A stretch of DNA of 60,000 bases, from contig NC_087072.1 of the NCBI RefSeq assembly GCF_026151205.1, positions 7,304,084 through 7,364,083 on the forward strand, written 5' to 3'. Below are positions 23,901 to 37,723 of the stretch, in pieces (the first letter of the stretch is position 1; every line of letters starts with the position of its first letter). The position numbers and the translations under genes are program-made. This DNA comes from Bolinopsis microptera (Eukaryota > Ctenophora > Tentaculata > Lobata > Bolinopsidae). The notes below the pieces were generated by a model. It saw only the letters and a list, made by a program, of their open reading frames with translations. It was not told where the DNA came from and did not search any database.

Positions 23901-26900
23901 GTACCGATTGAAAGTAACCAATCACCTGCATTGGCAGCCTCACCTGATGGCCGACCCTCCAATAGGTGAGGAGATATGAGGTCAGGTGACCGGTCCTCGC
24001 CAAATGCCAATGATGGAGCTGGCGGTTCTAATGACTGTGCTAATTAAATGGATAGAATGTTACACCAAATAACCTTGTTCCAATTGATACTTGGTGTTCA
24101 TCACGTGAGAGGTGAGGATTCATTTTATCCTTCATTTGGTGACCCAGTAATCCCATTCTTAATTTTTATCTCCGTCCGATTGTAGTCTTATTAAATAATG
24201 ACCATATCTTGTTATCGATATTCCCCCGATATTCAGTAATGTTACCCACCACCATCTCGTCATATTACCTTATACTGGCGACCTTGTGACCTATTGGGTG
24301 TCATTACTCATTACCCAAAAATATAAGCGCCTTTTCGTATTATAACCACTTACCACCGCACAAATAAGAAGGTCGTTTTGTTTGCATTTCTAATCATAGA
24401 TCGTTATCTTTGTCAGCGTGTGCCGAGTCACGCTATCTTCAGTCTTATCTTACTTACACGCGTGTGTTTTATCACGGCAGGAGAGCTATCTGTTGTATCT
24501 TTATCTTTACTTTTGCACGCGTTTGATTTGCTGAGTAACACCTGTACATGTAACTTCAGCTTCTGATCATTTATCTCCCAGCTTACTGCTACAATCTACC
24601 ATGATGTGTGTATTAAGATTGAAGTTGTAACTGCAGTCGGTTTACACTGATCATGTACTTGTATGTTGTACATCGCATGCTTTTTACAGTTATACTGGGC
24701 ATTAGTGGTCCAATATCTGCAACTGTGTCGCTGGTATGATCAGTTCTATAGTTAGTATTAAGCTTTAAAGTTATATAAGTTTGCTACATTCTTTAGTCGT
24801 AGTCGCTGGTTCTAATTTTTTGAAGATTTAACAACGTTTATTTTTTACCGTTTCTCTTCGATTCTCAACCATTTTAAGCAAAATGTTGTCTTCCCAACAA
24901 AGTAAATTAAGTCCGTTTTGACATGTGACAGCCCTAAATCAGATGTGACCAATCGGATGTAAGGATCGTCACCAATGACAAAACGGATACGGGGATTGTC
25001 AATGTCATACACTTGCTGCGACTCGTCGAGAATAGCTATCCTATAATTGCAGAACCTAACCCCTAAGCCACAGTCTTTTCCGAATTCCGTGTTGTTCCTG
25101 ATTTTGTTATAATATAAACACACCAGTCTTGCCAAACAGTTTTATTTTTGAACCTAGATTCTTATCTGGCCTCTGCGAAATGAAAAATGAAATTTGAAAC
25201 TAAAATACATCCGATTTTTAAGTTCATTGAACATAATTTCCTCCGTGTTTTGCGATTTGTTCTATGTATTCTAAAAATGGTTGCTGGTTCGAAAATTGAG
25301 CCTTCCGAATCTGCGAAACGTGCCCTATTTCATTCGAATTTATGGAATAACCTGGTATTTAATAGCATTAGCTAAGATAATGTGTCAGAATTCGGTACAG
25401 GTCAATTACCTTCCCGAAATTTGTCAAAAACCAATTAATTTATGCCATATGATTACAATTGTCGACTAACCTCAGGATGGCTTCCTCAAATAATTGCGTA
25501 ATGGACATTCTGAACGTAGTTTGAAATGGTTTCCCACAAGAATCGACAACTCATAAGTTTCGTTATCAGTATTGAACATGTTTGTCAGATAACCTCACAG
25601 ATCTTACCTTCAATAGGAGTATTAGAAGGATACCGTACATCCGCAGTAATCAAGGTACCATATGAAGAACGAACCTGAATATCGGCTACTGTCAATTTAT
25701 TATGGGAACATCAAGAATTTACACGACGGCCGACATGATGAGGAAAGCTTTCAGTTTATACTGGAAGCAACCTTAAATTATTAACGTTGTGAGAAATTCT
25801 AAACTAATTTCTAAACTTCGGACGCTGTCGAACTTGAGCCCTATAATGAGAAGTGTGGCAGGTTTCCCTGTTGACCTTTTACGTCAGTCAACGGTTAAAC
25901 TCAGCTGAGCCTTTCTTTCACACGAGAAAATCACGAGAAGGCATGTTTATGTGCCTTTAATTTACCTCTCATCTAACTCTGATATGAAAAGTTGATCAAG
26001 ATTACTTTAAATATCATATTAATCTTACCCAACAGAAACCGCCAACTAAAGTTTGATTGGTCGTCAAACGATCGAATATGACTTTACAAGTGACGATGCT
26101 AAACGCTACATTCTATATGCTATCAGCTAATAGTTTATATTTTGAGAAATGTTTTTAATGGGCAGTTTATACCCCTTCCTAACTATGAGTTGTGTAGGGA
26201 AGTGCGGAAGTGACACAGCACCGGGGAGCGTGTACCACAGCACACGCTTCCACTACCGACTAACGTCACTAAAGACCCCGCATCAGAGTTAACGATCTAA
26301 CCAGCCAAGAATTGATGCGTATATAGGTAGCCTACCCAGCTTAATTCTTGATTCTCATTTCCATCTCTCTAGTCTACTTAGAGCTGTGGTAGAGAGACGA
26401 GCTGAAAGATAGATAAGATAATTTCCTTGTATTTATTGATGTTTAGGTTCGATTCTAATTATAGTTGAGGATACTGATAGCTTATTGAGTTATTCCTTCC
26501 AGTGGTCCTCCCCAGCTCCTTTTAGTATTTAATATTTTTCTACGAATCTTCATAAACCTCAACCGCTGGAAATCTCTTAAACTTTGGATCTTGCGGTCTG
26601 ATTTGTGCTTAATTAGCGGTTTGAAACGTCTAAATTAACTTCCTGGTCACCTATTAACTAACACTTGTAACGAAGGGGAGATAATTCAAGATTTTGCTGA
26701 GTAGTTGTCGCCCATGTGTTGATAGATATACTCCCGTTATATTCGGGGCGAGCACTCATATTTTATGTCGGTAGCACCAACTTCTTTTATCCGAATAGAG
26801 CACCTTATCAAGGATAATTGATTTCTTTTCTATTCTGGTATCGCACACCTAAATGTTGAGCCAACTGTTTTATTTTAGTCCATGGGCGCGACAGTAAAAA

Positions 26901-29900
26901 TGAAATTATTTTCGTAGTCTGGGATATGCACGGACGATGAATATTTTATAACTTGTTGACAGACACTTCAGATTAGTTGGCTCCTTTAGCGCATATCCCT
27001 TTTCTCTTGCTCCATTGCTCCCAATGTCAACCCTTTCGGTTACAAGTTCGTCGTCCGTAATCTGTAAATTTGTCCCCCTTTTTAGGTCGTTTAAATCGCT
27101 GCTATCCCCATTTCTCTCCCCCTTAAAGATGGAGAGCTTAGTCCAGGAAGTTATGGTTATTATTATTTATTTGTGCAGGTCACGTTTTGTGTGGTCTCAC
27201 AGTTTCGTCAAATCTGGCCCATTTTCACCAACTTTACCGCATCCTGATTTGGACACAGTCACATACTCACGATCAACGTAGCTTTCTGAGTCGTTGTTCG
27301 GTGTATTTGCTCAGGTCTAAAAATTGCCGTCTTATCTTCGCCATACCCCGATGTCTTAGTCTCGTATGTCAGAAGTGATTATATTTTCTTGTTTCGTTAC
27401 ATTTGAGCAGCCACTGACGTAACCCAGGGCTGTGTTTCTCATGGTCAGAATTCCGTCTTGGCATACCGCACAACTGTTCAGGTTGTCGGATAAATAAGTT
27501 TTTTCCCAGGGCTACCATGTCAACAGGCCTGACTTATCTCTCTCGGCTCACTCTGCGACTCTCACTCCCTGCAGATTCTTGACGTGAATATTAGTATAAT
27601 GGTCGGGTATATAGATTAATCAGCTGCAAGGTAGTTAATAGTTAATAGCTAGCCGCTTACAGAGAGAGAGAGAGAGAGTTTGTCAGCTAACTCGAGCTGG
27701 TCTAGGTAGGTGTGGGAAAAGTGCTTGTTATTGGTGATTCTGCTGGTCCACGCTGACTTGTTGCCTCATGTTGTAAGGTTTCAACTGTTCCTCCTGCAAC
27801 TGTGTCACGTGGGAGGCGAGTGAGCTGCCTGCTGTCTCGCTAATTCTGGATAAACAGTGACCTACCTCCGGTCCTAAATACGTTGTGCCCCCAACCATGG
27901 TACTCAACACTGACGTTCCTTGTGAAGAGTGATCGCACAGGCTTATTTGTCGCAAGTTCAAGGATCGATCAGCTCACTTATGAATTATTGGTGGTAACTG
28001 TCACTTTCTCGCCCGCTTGTTAACATTTCAAACTTTTTTCTTTGACAATGCCTTTGATCTTAAAAATGTCACTATTTCCTCTTCGCTTGCTATTTAACTT
28101 TTGACGTCCTTTCATCGGCGTCGGGTATAAATAGTAAACGGGTTAAATCAATATCTTGTGCGCCTCCAGCGATAATATTTTCGTTTGATCCAATATTATC
28201 TGTTCCAACGCATTTTGGATGCACCCAATTGTATTTTCTCATAAACCCATTATTCTGATTATTTTTAAGAGCGTGCGGGATAAGTATCATAATGAGAACC
28301 TGGTGAATTTACCATGCACGTGGGCATTTCAGCACGTTTAGTGTTATCATTTCATTATCAGGTGGTTTAAGGTGCATATCAAGTACTTGGTATGTCCCCG
28401 TACTTGACATGGAATGTGTCCAGCATGATAAGTGCCTCAATACCTCACATATTACCATGCATTCCGGACCAGGTCTCGGATCATCCCTGCCCCCGTATCT
28501 GCAGATCTCGTGTTGTCCAGTGAGCTGCTCTTTTCGTTGCGTCACTGTTCACGTGATCCCTGTTAGCGAATAGTGTGACGTTATCGTATCACCTCATTTC
28601 GTGGTAACCAATGAAAAGCGATCACACCTACGTAGTTATGAGAGTTGACATGTGATCTATCAAGTATGCTGGGATCACTCCTATATAACCTGGTCACATT
28701 CAAATCCTCATTAGTTTCGTTTCGCCTTCTGCACGTGCGTGTGTAATCAGTACTCTTGATTTGTATACTGCGCGTGCCGTATCCAGATATAATCTAATGA
28801 TGGGAAGAAGGAGCGTCGGACCACGTTTCCTCCTTCTCGCTTATCAGATTACCAACCCTTCAGGCCTCATTTCTCCCTTTCGATCTTGCGACATTAGTTC
28901 TGGCTGCTTGAAGTTGAGCTTGTTAACCGCGATTCCTTGTCTCTTTGTGTTTCCTCTCAGAGAGGTTGCCATTTTAACTATTTTAACCATTTGATTGCTG
29001 CTTGTTATCAGGACCGCTGCCAAAAAGCCGGGCACCACTTAAAGCAAGAACCGTTCTTGTTGAAAGGGAGGGTGCAGCCAACCCCACTTAAAACTAAGCA
29101 GGGTGTATACACTTAAGGGCAATTCTAGCACGATTAGGCGCTAATTTTACACAGCAGGTAGATAGACCCCCTGCCTAGTCTGGGCCCTCACCACTGTGTA
29201 ATAATTACCAGTATTCACTGTACTTCGGATACAGCTGATTGAGTTGTAGACACGTTACTGCTGCTGTTCTGCTGCAACTTTTACTGACTTTTTTGCTACT
29301 TGTTTGAAGGACTGGAGACGGCGTTTTTTCCTGTTTTGCTTCCAAACTTGCTGAGACTTTTTAGACGTTGGCTTTCAACCGGTTAAAAGTCTCCACACTA
29401 AACTGTAAACAATACTTGGTTTCTCGGGTTGTAGGATGACCCGTTATCTTGAAGGTCGTTCCACCACCCTATTATTAACACTAGTGATTCAATTAAAAAC
29501 ACAATCATCCCAGTATCTATGAAGCTGAGGTGATGTAGCCTGCGTTGCATTAACCAAATATTATAATACCATTGTTCGACACGCCACCGCGTTTTGTTGC
29601 TAAGGTAACTGCTCTTTCCGCGTCTTCTTTATCTTCTACATTAGATACAATTGAACTGGTGAGGAGGTCTTTGTTCTTTTTTTTTTCACTTCTCAGTGGC
29701 CTCCTCTTTTGAGTCCTTTATGAACTAATCCCGCCCTAAACCCCCTCTTGCGACATGTCATATGCTCGAAAGTAAGCCCCCTCAAGCTTTATTTGTACTG
29801 TTCACTGTTCATATAATTATAGAATTAGTCCCCTTGTGCTAGGGTAGCAGGGTTATGGAGGGGTAGTTCCGCCGCCCTTCACTGCTGATCATGGGTCTCA

Positions 29901-30447
29901 CTATCGGTAATTGTACTACAGTCGCCGGTGTTGTTCCGTGGCAGTGCACATCCATTACCATTACTCTTATGAAGGAGCACTACTCTTCATCCGACATTAT
30001 TGGAGCAGATATGGTGTGCAGGAGCTGTAACAGTACTTAATAAACATCTCTGTCACGTGTAGCGTTGCAATTACCGACCGTAATCTGATCTGATATTAAT
30101 TCCTGGCACTTCTCCAGGAATTAGATTTAGGTACTCCGTGGGTCGGGAGACAGCCCCGTAGGGCTAAAGTCGGGTGCCCGTTCGGACCCTCATTCCTGCC
30201 TTACCTGCACGCTTCATCTACCCTTGTTCTTTAAAATGAGCCTTCGTTTTGTTTTCCCCCCGTTTTGTAGGATACTGTTACTGTTTGCAAGAGTTAGCTC
30301 GTGATTATTGTATTTCTTTTATTATATTAGTACTTCACGATTATTATATTTCGTTGAATATTGATAACTGAATGCTAATGACTAACTTCACCCTAGTTCA
30401 AGACAAATGCTAAACAAGTGATTATATAAGCTCGACAGATTCAGATA
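17961..30447. other. Long gene-poor stretch with minor tandem repeats
   Basis: I find no convincing gene over 12 kb on either strand. Small tandem repeats are present: a 22-bp unit twice at about 19575-19617, a 17-bp unit (CTGTTGGACCAGCCTCG) twice at 21284-21317, a 14-bp unit (ACGTGGGGATGGAA) at 23068-23103, and a GA tract near 27661-27678. CACGTG motifs recur throughout. Exons without recognisable motifs could be missed here. Confidence 0.4.
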
Positions 30448-30847
30448 ATGGTTCATCAAACAGTGCTAGGTCTATTCTACTCCTACCTCATTATTTCCTG
30501 CCTATCAGACAACCTTGTGTAAGTACCTTTTATTTTGATAATACAAATATTTTAATATTTTGTTTTTACTTCCGTCATAATGATATTATCAGCTCATGAC
30601 AAATTTCTTCAATATTTCCATCACATTTTCTCTGCATTCTGTTCGACTCAAACTAACCGAGAATTCAACCATCAGGTACACAGTAAACGGATACAGAGAC
30701 GAACGAGATAACATTGTACAGCGGAGACCTACCATCCGGACGGAGAACGACAACTTCATAATCGAGACAGACCGAAACAGAAACATTACCCTCTCTCCCG
30801 GCCCCGGAGGATACGTCAGAATCGGCTCCACCATCATCGACCCCTAA
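30448..30847 (+). CDS. Small secreted protein model, two exons (80 aa)
   Basis: Exon 1 (30448-30518) runs from an ATG through MVHQTVLGLFYSYLIISCLS, a convincing signal peptide, to a consensus donor GTAAGT in phase 2. Exon 2 starts at 30676 after ACCATCAG, restores the frame, and reads YTVNGYRDERDNIVQ onward to TAA at 30845-30847. The 157-bp intron and C-rich third codon positions support a real coding exon. The mature part (~56 residues) is charged, lacks cysteine and matches nothing I know. Another strong donor, CAG|GTAAGA, lies at 30860/30861, only 13 bases past the stop, so the transcript may continue into the collagen-like exons downstream. A TATATAA at 30423 sits too close to the ATG to be its TATA box. 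Confidence 0.5.
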
Positions 30848-30860
30848 CGTACCATACCAG

Positions 30861-33800
30861 GTAAGAATCATTCCGTCCTAGTTTATTTGATTAAGTATTT
30901 TGTGATTTTAAAAATAATTCCATTCCGCGTATTTCATCGCTTTTCAATTCAGTCGTTAGATCACACTCTTGTTGTCAATCACTTTGTTTATTTCGTTCCT
31001 CTTGATCGTCATGCTCCACTCACGTACCTCATCCCTCTGATCACACGATCACATGTTATTTTTCAACAGTCCTCCTCAACTTGACGTGTTAAATCACCTC
31101 TCTCACCAGCACTACATTCACTAACACGGACCTCACCGCCCTCCGGTGCACGCTAATACGGTGTTATCCAATGCTACTTAGCTTGTCACAACCATCGTTA
31201 CACCGGACGAGACACACAGTAATGTTTTCTCTAGTATCGCTCCTCTCATCCTACTTCACAATATTTATACTTTTTAGAAACGGACTACCCGTGCACGTGT
31301 TAAGAGCGGGACCACCATTGAAAACGATAATTAGTACTGCTCACCGGTTATAAAACATATTGCACTGCGGAGAGACCGCCGCTAAGTTATTGTCGTGCAT
31401 ACCATGGTATTCAGCACGCTTATCTAAATCATAACAAGAGGCACGTGCACTGGTCCAGCCAATGAGAAGACGTTATTTGTCTGAGGGCAATCCAATAGGA
31501 GTATCGGAGTTGAGTGAACGTGTAGTTTAGAATGCAAGTTGGGGTAAACGTGGGTAACTGTTCGCTTCGCATCACCGGCCCTCCACTTCTAAATATAACA
31601 AGCACGAGCTACAAATATGTGCATAATGACGAATAATAATGCCGTCTAATAATTGATCTAGAATCTATTGCGGGTAACCGTAGCTACAGGTAAGTTTAAC
31701 GATAACAGCACTATATTCAGTGCTGAGTAGTGATGATGGGTCCGCCGTATTCTCCCAGCTGGTTTAGCAGGTGTGAGTGGATTTACAAGGTGTAAGGTAG
31801 TCATGGTCTGATAGGATAACCGCACTTTCATTCCCATGATATGGAGCTTTCTCAGGCCACTGCCTGCCGTCGCCACGGTTCTGCAAATTTTCTGCAATCG
31901 ATAAGCAAAGCAGCACGGCCGAACCGATATTTCCCACAATTATTTGCCTGCAGATTCCGAAATTCTCACAATTTAAAACTCGTTAATAGGCGAAAGCAGG
32001 GCTGTGTTGTGTTATTATGCAATCAAGTGTGAGCATTGGCAACAGCCATGTCTTGTTACCTGGCCGCAGACCAAATAGTCGGGCAGGAAGTGCGAGATGT
32101 AGACCTCCCTACTCGACAGCGAGACATCATGTTACCATCTCCGAACCATTTCATGACACCCAATCTGCCTCCGTGTGATTCTGTAACCTCCGAATTAAGA
32201 GCACCAAAACTCTCATATTTTTGCAATTATTGGCTCATCAAGCGCTGCTTATGAAACTAATTGCCATGATCTGTGGTTTACAAGTCGGTACTACTGTTAA
32301 TATTTTCACCCTTCCCACGGCGAACTCACAAGTTTACCCTGAAATTTTCATTAAGTCGGATTAGCCGGCTGTCTCAGTAAGTAGGAACCTCACCAACATT
32401 TGGCGTCGGGTTAACATTTTCCCACCGGTGTAGAATCCCAGTGTCGCTGCCGAAAGTCAAGTTAGCAAGTATGAAGTGTGGTTAAGGTCACTTTGCCGAA
32501 CTCCCAGGACTCTTAAACCCGCATTTAATCAGGGTTGTCATGTTTCGGGTGCGAAAATACCTCGCCGAGCTTGGTACTTGTTAGCGAAGCCTGGGATAAA
32601 GATCATTAAATTTCACGAAATATTAACCTCCATATTATTATTTCCGTGATATTTTTCCGGTGATTTTCATTTCCAGCCCGGGCAGAAGACCGCCGGCTTC
32701 AGCTAACAATCTAAACGTTCATGTAATCCACGTTAGCAAACTGTAAATCCACTGTGCTAGCTGCAAACTAGAGGAGAGCTGGCAAGGCTCCAAGTTTAGA
32801 GGCTGTGTCAGGACCTAATGAGGTAGACTTGGCTATTGTGTAGTGGTTAACTTTATCTTCTCTGCTAACTAATTGTAGCAGGGGTGATGCAAATCTGGAG
32901 CACATCAGGGAACTCATGTGTATTCTTTGTATACAATAGAAAGTTTCCTACACACATCAGTTTGTCTACATGTGTAGTCGTGTACATGGTAGAGAGTATA
33001 GGGTACTGGTAGAACTTGGTGATTTAAACCATTTCAACCATCAGGCTTAGAGGGATTTAGTTTCCTGGGGTCCAATTATCAGCACCTTAGTTAGCATGAA
33101 CTTCCCGAAATTGATGGGTGTTTTCACCGCACATTACTTCACAGGTTCACACCGTCTAAATACCCAGGCTCCACCTAGGGTGAGTTTTCGGGGCCTCCAA
33201 TCCTGGTAACCTTTCATTAAACCGCCCTTCTGAATAATCTTAATCTCTTTATGTGTTCTCACAGTCATTAAAATTTTCTTTATGGGAAGTTTTTGAATGA
33301 CGATGATGATTAATCTCTGTGCAAATTATGAGCAGTTTATGATCAGAGTGGGGATGGTAGAGGAGGAGGTATACCTTAATTGAGAGGTAGAACCTGCACT
33401 GTAGAAATGTAGTAGTCATGATACCTACATACACATTATTAGAGCCGCACTATTGGCACGTGCGCTGGCCCCCTGCCAACAACTCATGACGTACTGGGAT
33501 CGTACTCTACCTTCTATCTGTCAAGTCTAGACTGCTCGCACACTTCGACCTGCAGTCACAAACACTGGCCAATGACAGCGTTGTATTCCGATCACGTGAT
33601 GGTTTAGGGCCAATCAGAGAGCTCAATGGGAGCTAGTCAAGTTTTACAAATTAACTGGTGGTACAAGTTGGCCCCCTATAGTGGTTGTAAATGTTACTGA
33701 GTTACAAGTAGGAGTGTGTAGGAGGTCTCTATTGAGCACCATCATCAGCTGCACTATACTCTTACTTAGAGAACTACTAGGGGACATATGACATAGTGTA

Positions 33801-34078
33801 CCGGTATTCAGTTTTATAATTGCCATTTAAAACGACACCCTACCCCCATTACTCAGTAAACTCAAGACCCATTCAGTGCTCCACAGCCTGTCACGTGACC
33901 ACTTTTCAGCCAATTACAGTTCGTCATTTAATCACGTGACGTCCACTTTATGACCGATAAAGATAAGGCTCATGCACCTGCCAACATTCACCTCTTCTTT
34001 TTACATGCTTTATCACATACCAATGATAATCATTACTGTATATATTACCATTATCGCTAACCGATATTACTCTTTCAG
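30861..34078 (+). other. Probable intronic or intergenic region with CACGTG/CCAAT clusters
   Basis: No further exon is convincing. Paired motifs occur at 31442 (CACGTG) with 31459 and 31492 (CCAAT); at 33569, 33593 and 33610 (CCAAT, CACGTG, CCAAT); and at 33892, 33910 and 33933 (CACGTG, CCAAT, CACGTG). Confidence 0.4.
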
Positions 34079-34102
34079 AACACTCAGAACAGTAACAATC
34101 AA
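34079..34102 (+). CDS. Candidate 24-nt micro-exon of the collagen-like gene
   Basis: Bounded by ATTACTCTTTCAG on the left and GTGAGT on the right, this 24-nt block encodes NTQNSNNQ with both ends in phase 0. That phase matches the 54-bp collagen exon downstream. Short, polar, asparagine-rich sequence would suit the non-helical segment before a collagen domain. Splice signals are the only support. Confidence 0.4.
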
Positions 34103-34642
34103 GTGAGTTGAGCTACCATTTTATCAAAGTTATTTTTTATTACATCTGATATATCGTATTTCACTATTTCTGCAATTGTTTTGATATACACTATCTGCCC
34201 CTACACGCCCTGCTCCATAATAAAATATAAACTACCCCGATTTCTGAGCCAAAGTGCCCTCACTGAATTCGAGCCCCTTTGGAAGCTCCATAACTGCTTG
34301 ACCAATCAGAGCTGAGTATTTGCATCACGAGATATTAGATAACCAATTATGAGAGGGAGATGTTGGCACGAGTATATTAGTGGGGGAGGGTAGAGGTGAA
34401 ACCCTGGAAATTAAACATACAGCATGCTATTTGATGATGTTATGGTTTTAGAGACGCACCTGGCAGATTAATGGCCCGCCTATTATATTGTGTGTCAAAT
34501 AGTACGATGTGGTAACCTCACCATCTCTTACTTCAAATTAATCTCGCATTTCACTCTTATTAATCTTCACAAATGCAGCCAAATCCGCAGATCACCGAGG
34601 ATTTTCCATTTGAATGAGTGCCAAACCACAAAGAATGAACTG

Positions 34643-34690
34643 CACGTGGGACTGCGGAATGTGCACGTGTATCATTGGAATGTGCACGTG
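34643..34690. promoter_or_regulatory. Triple CACGTG E-box at exact 21-bp spacing
   Basis: CACGTG starts at 34643, 34664 and 34685, the last two within repeated GGAATGTGCACGTG. Twenty-one base pairs is two helical turns, which would place three bHLH-type binding sites on the same DNA face. The site lies between candidate exons of the collagen-like gene. Confidence 0.5.
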
Positions 34691-36986
34691 CAGTTTGCAA
34701 CCAACCCTGCAACCCACTTTCATTCGATATTCCTCTCAGCAGGGGTCCACAAATGTTAGAAGTTCGTGAAAACTACGTGCAATAAGATTATTGGCCAATG
34801 ATTTACTGCTCAGAATGTCAGTTCTGACTGCACTGCAATTCAGTAAAGTGTCTTTCAATCCAGGAGATTCTGTCAATGTTCATTGGTAAATCCTGTACAA
34901 ATCCTCTATGAATTACAAGTTATCTTGTTATGACCATGATAAGTATGACCTTACATCGCCCTAAACATAAGCAGGGTCCCTCAGCAGTGGTCACAGGAAT
35001 CCTCCATTCCTCCCCGCACGGCCCACTCTTTGGTCATGATGATGACTCGGAGTGCGGTGCGGTGAGAGTCCTGCGCTGAGTCTCTTATCACGTGTCCTGC
35101 CCATCCCTCTCTACTTCACTTTGTTATTGTTAAATGAGGGCTGCTCTCTCATTGCACGCCTGGTGTGGTAATGTGGCTGCATTGTTAAGCAACTAGCACC
35201 ATTTTCAAGTACTTTAAAACAGTCTGCTTGTCGAGATAGTGCTATCGAAAATATCGTGTGCTGTGTTACATAGATTCCATAAATAAAGTACATGCTTCTT
35301 CCAAATATAATTCATGTTATTGAAAACACAAAGGGCATTCTTGAGGATACTAGACTCTGATTTCCTTGTCCATTGTACTGGATCTCATCAATAGGATCTC
35401 GTAGTAGCCAATAAAAATTAAAACTTATCCATGCCACTGAAATATCTTATTATTTCTTCAAACTGATAATATCCATGAAATATTACAGCAGATTTGACAT
35501 TTACACTATATTTACACTACATGGAGAAGCTGTAATTTAGCCGATAATTTTACACCCACGCTCGATAAGGAAATGCTATCATTTGACAGGAAGTTCTCTT
35601 TTGCACCTCTTCAGACACCCTACCACGTGACATAATCACGTTACCATGGTAACTGTCACCTGGCCCTCATTCTCATCGCTGATTGGGTCTCAGCTTGAAA
35701 TGCTGGAGATGCAGCTTGCGGGGGTTTTGGTACGATTCTTGCCGAGAAAATTACCGCCAGATTTTCCTAAAAATACACCACTAATAAAAGGGGTGTAGAG
35801 GGAGAAACCGTTGTCAGCAGCTGAGAGATGGGTTGTGATAGAGAGCTCCCATTGTCAGAAATTGAATAGGTGCTTCCTGACAGTCTGTCCCTCATGACAT
35901 GGGACATTCGGACAATTAATAGAGCTGATAATTCACTGCGATCTAATTCGGTAGAGATTGGAATTTCGACACAAAGTGACAATGAGATCCAATAATTCCC
36001 ACCGAACCATCATTGTAAGATTGACCTAGAATTGATCCCTGTATCTTCCAATTGGTCCTATTATCACTCCATCTTATCGCTGATTGAGTCTGCCGATTCT
36101 CGATTAAACAATAATTTGCTCCATTCATCACATCATCACCACCAATTTCATTGCTATTTTCGGACTACTCACAATTCGCCTCCATAAGAGAGCTAGCCTA
36201 CCTCCGCAAACAATTCTACTATTTTATGTACTAGGTATCTAGAACATACTAATCCACATAATGTGTGCCCTCTATACTAAACTCACTAATCCTTAATGTG
36301 AGCCCCTCTAAACACGCACACACACATTGGTGCCAAGGCAGTGGCTGACTTGAGGTGTATTTCACATTCCAGCAGCTGCCCTAACACCCTCTACCCTTAC
36401 CCTCAGCCTCAGGGTCCTTCTCTCCCCCCGTGTTTATTAATTAATAATTAACTGAGAGTGACGTTTAGAGGACGTTATAGCTGTAGAGGGTGTGATTAGC
36501 GCATGTTTTACGATGGTGTGTGTGTTACCCTCAATAACACTCAGAGATTAAGATTGGGTCTGTTAAAACTTTACAACAAACGTTTAGAGGTGTTTAGGTA
36601 ATGGGGCCCATCAGTCAATAGTAATGTTCGTGATATGAGCCCAGGATTTAAGTTAGGAGCTTCTTTTTAATAAGTGGCGGCCGTGATATCTAATAAGATA
36701 ATAGATCAGCTGATGAGAATTGAGAGCTCAAATAATAAGCTAGAAGTTAGAGTTCAGCTTTAATTTAAACGGTGCTCAATGTACCAACATTCAAATTACC
36801 TACTCTAGCTTTAGTACCTCTTACACAAAAATAGAAAGTATGATACACCACGTACCAGAGTACGTGACATTCGGAGCTTCCAAAGGAGATCGTCACAATC
36901 CCTTAAATTTTGGGATTACCCCCGTATTCTATATCAATATCGTAGTATAACATTAGTCAATGATCACTAACCAACATTATTTTCAG

Positions 36987-37040
36987 GCTAACCCCGGACC
37001 TCCTGGAATTCAAGGGCCTCGCGGATCAACTGGACCCAAG
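36987..37040 (+). CDS. Collagen Gly-X-Y exon (54 bp)
   Basis: Bounded by TTATTTTCAG and GTAAGC, this 54-nt exon encodes ANPGPPGIQGPRGSTGPK: six triplets, five of them beginning with glycine. Fifty-four base pairs is the ancestral unit exon of fibrillar and related animal collagens. Both ends are phase 0, matching the terminal exon at 38754. Proline falls at X and Y positions and lysine at a Y position, as expected for a triple helix. The first triplet lacks glycine, so this probably marks the N-terminal edge of the helix. Confidence 0.8.
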
Positions 37041-37723
37041 GTAAGCATTTTAACTGCCTAACAAGCAAATTCCTACTGATTCGTATATTGAGTGTCGTCT
37101 TTGTATTGCTAATTGGTCTGTTACTGTTGTTGTTTTAAAGAGTTCTGTGTCGCGTGCCACTGTTTCAATTTACTCTTTGTCTCAAGTTCAAGCTGGCACT
37201 ACAAAAGAAGTAGCTCTGTGTTTTACCGTTAACAAATACTCGTGACGTGGTCATCTGTACTTGAAAAGTGGAGAATATAACCACACACAGATCACGTGGG
37301 TGTCCCCTGATATCAGCTCACTGTGTTGGTTTCCCTGAGGCAGGTGGTGGAGCAACCACTAACCTGTTAAACACATTGATTACTACAGCTAGTAATCTTG
37401 GGGGCAATCTGCGTACGAGCCCGTTTAAACGTTTGTATGCAATCAAGGTAGTTTAAAGTTTAAACCAGAGCCAGTCTTCTCCAGTAGCCTCAGGGTTGTT
37501 TACACGGTGATCTAGAGTGATCTAGGTTAATCGTCCTGACTCCCTAGTACTGTGCCCTAGTACTGCACTCTACTCAAACATAGAAACAGGGGATCTCATG
37601 TAGAGGAAATGTAGAGGGTGTATTTGTCGAGTTCCAGGTCCCATTGTTTTGGTGCATTGTTTGAAATCCTGGGGCCGCTATAATACTGACAGGGATGTCT
37701 TGGAAGGTGTCTGTTCAGCCCGG

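Noticed and set aside
24845-25135. Minus-strand 96-codon frame
   Set aside because: It reads partly like protein (for example IDNPRIRFVIGDDPYIRLV), but there is no family match, no splice-bounded structure and no supporting context.
29035-29105. CTAAGCAGGGT resembling an internal 5S rRNA segment
   Set aside because: The match is limited to about eleven bases. The rest of a 5S gene is not there.
30589-30871. Minus-strand frames opposite the second exon of the small secreted protein
   Set aside because: The plus frame has the signal-peptide exon, matching splice phase and GC-rich third positions. The minus frames are its shadows.
32036-32254. Plus-strand 72-codon frame between the small secreted protein and the micro-exon
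   Set aside because: There is no signal peptide, no collagen triplets and no convincing splice sites at useful phases, so it is not needed by any gene model.
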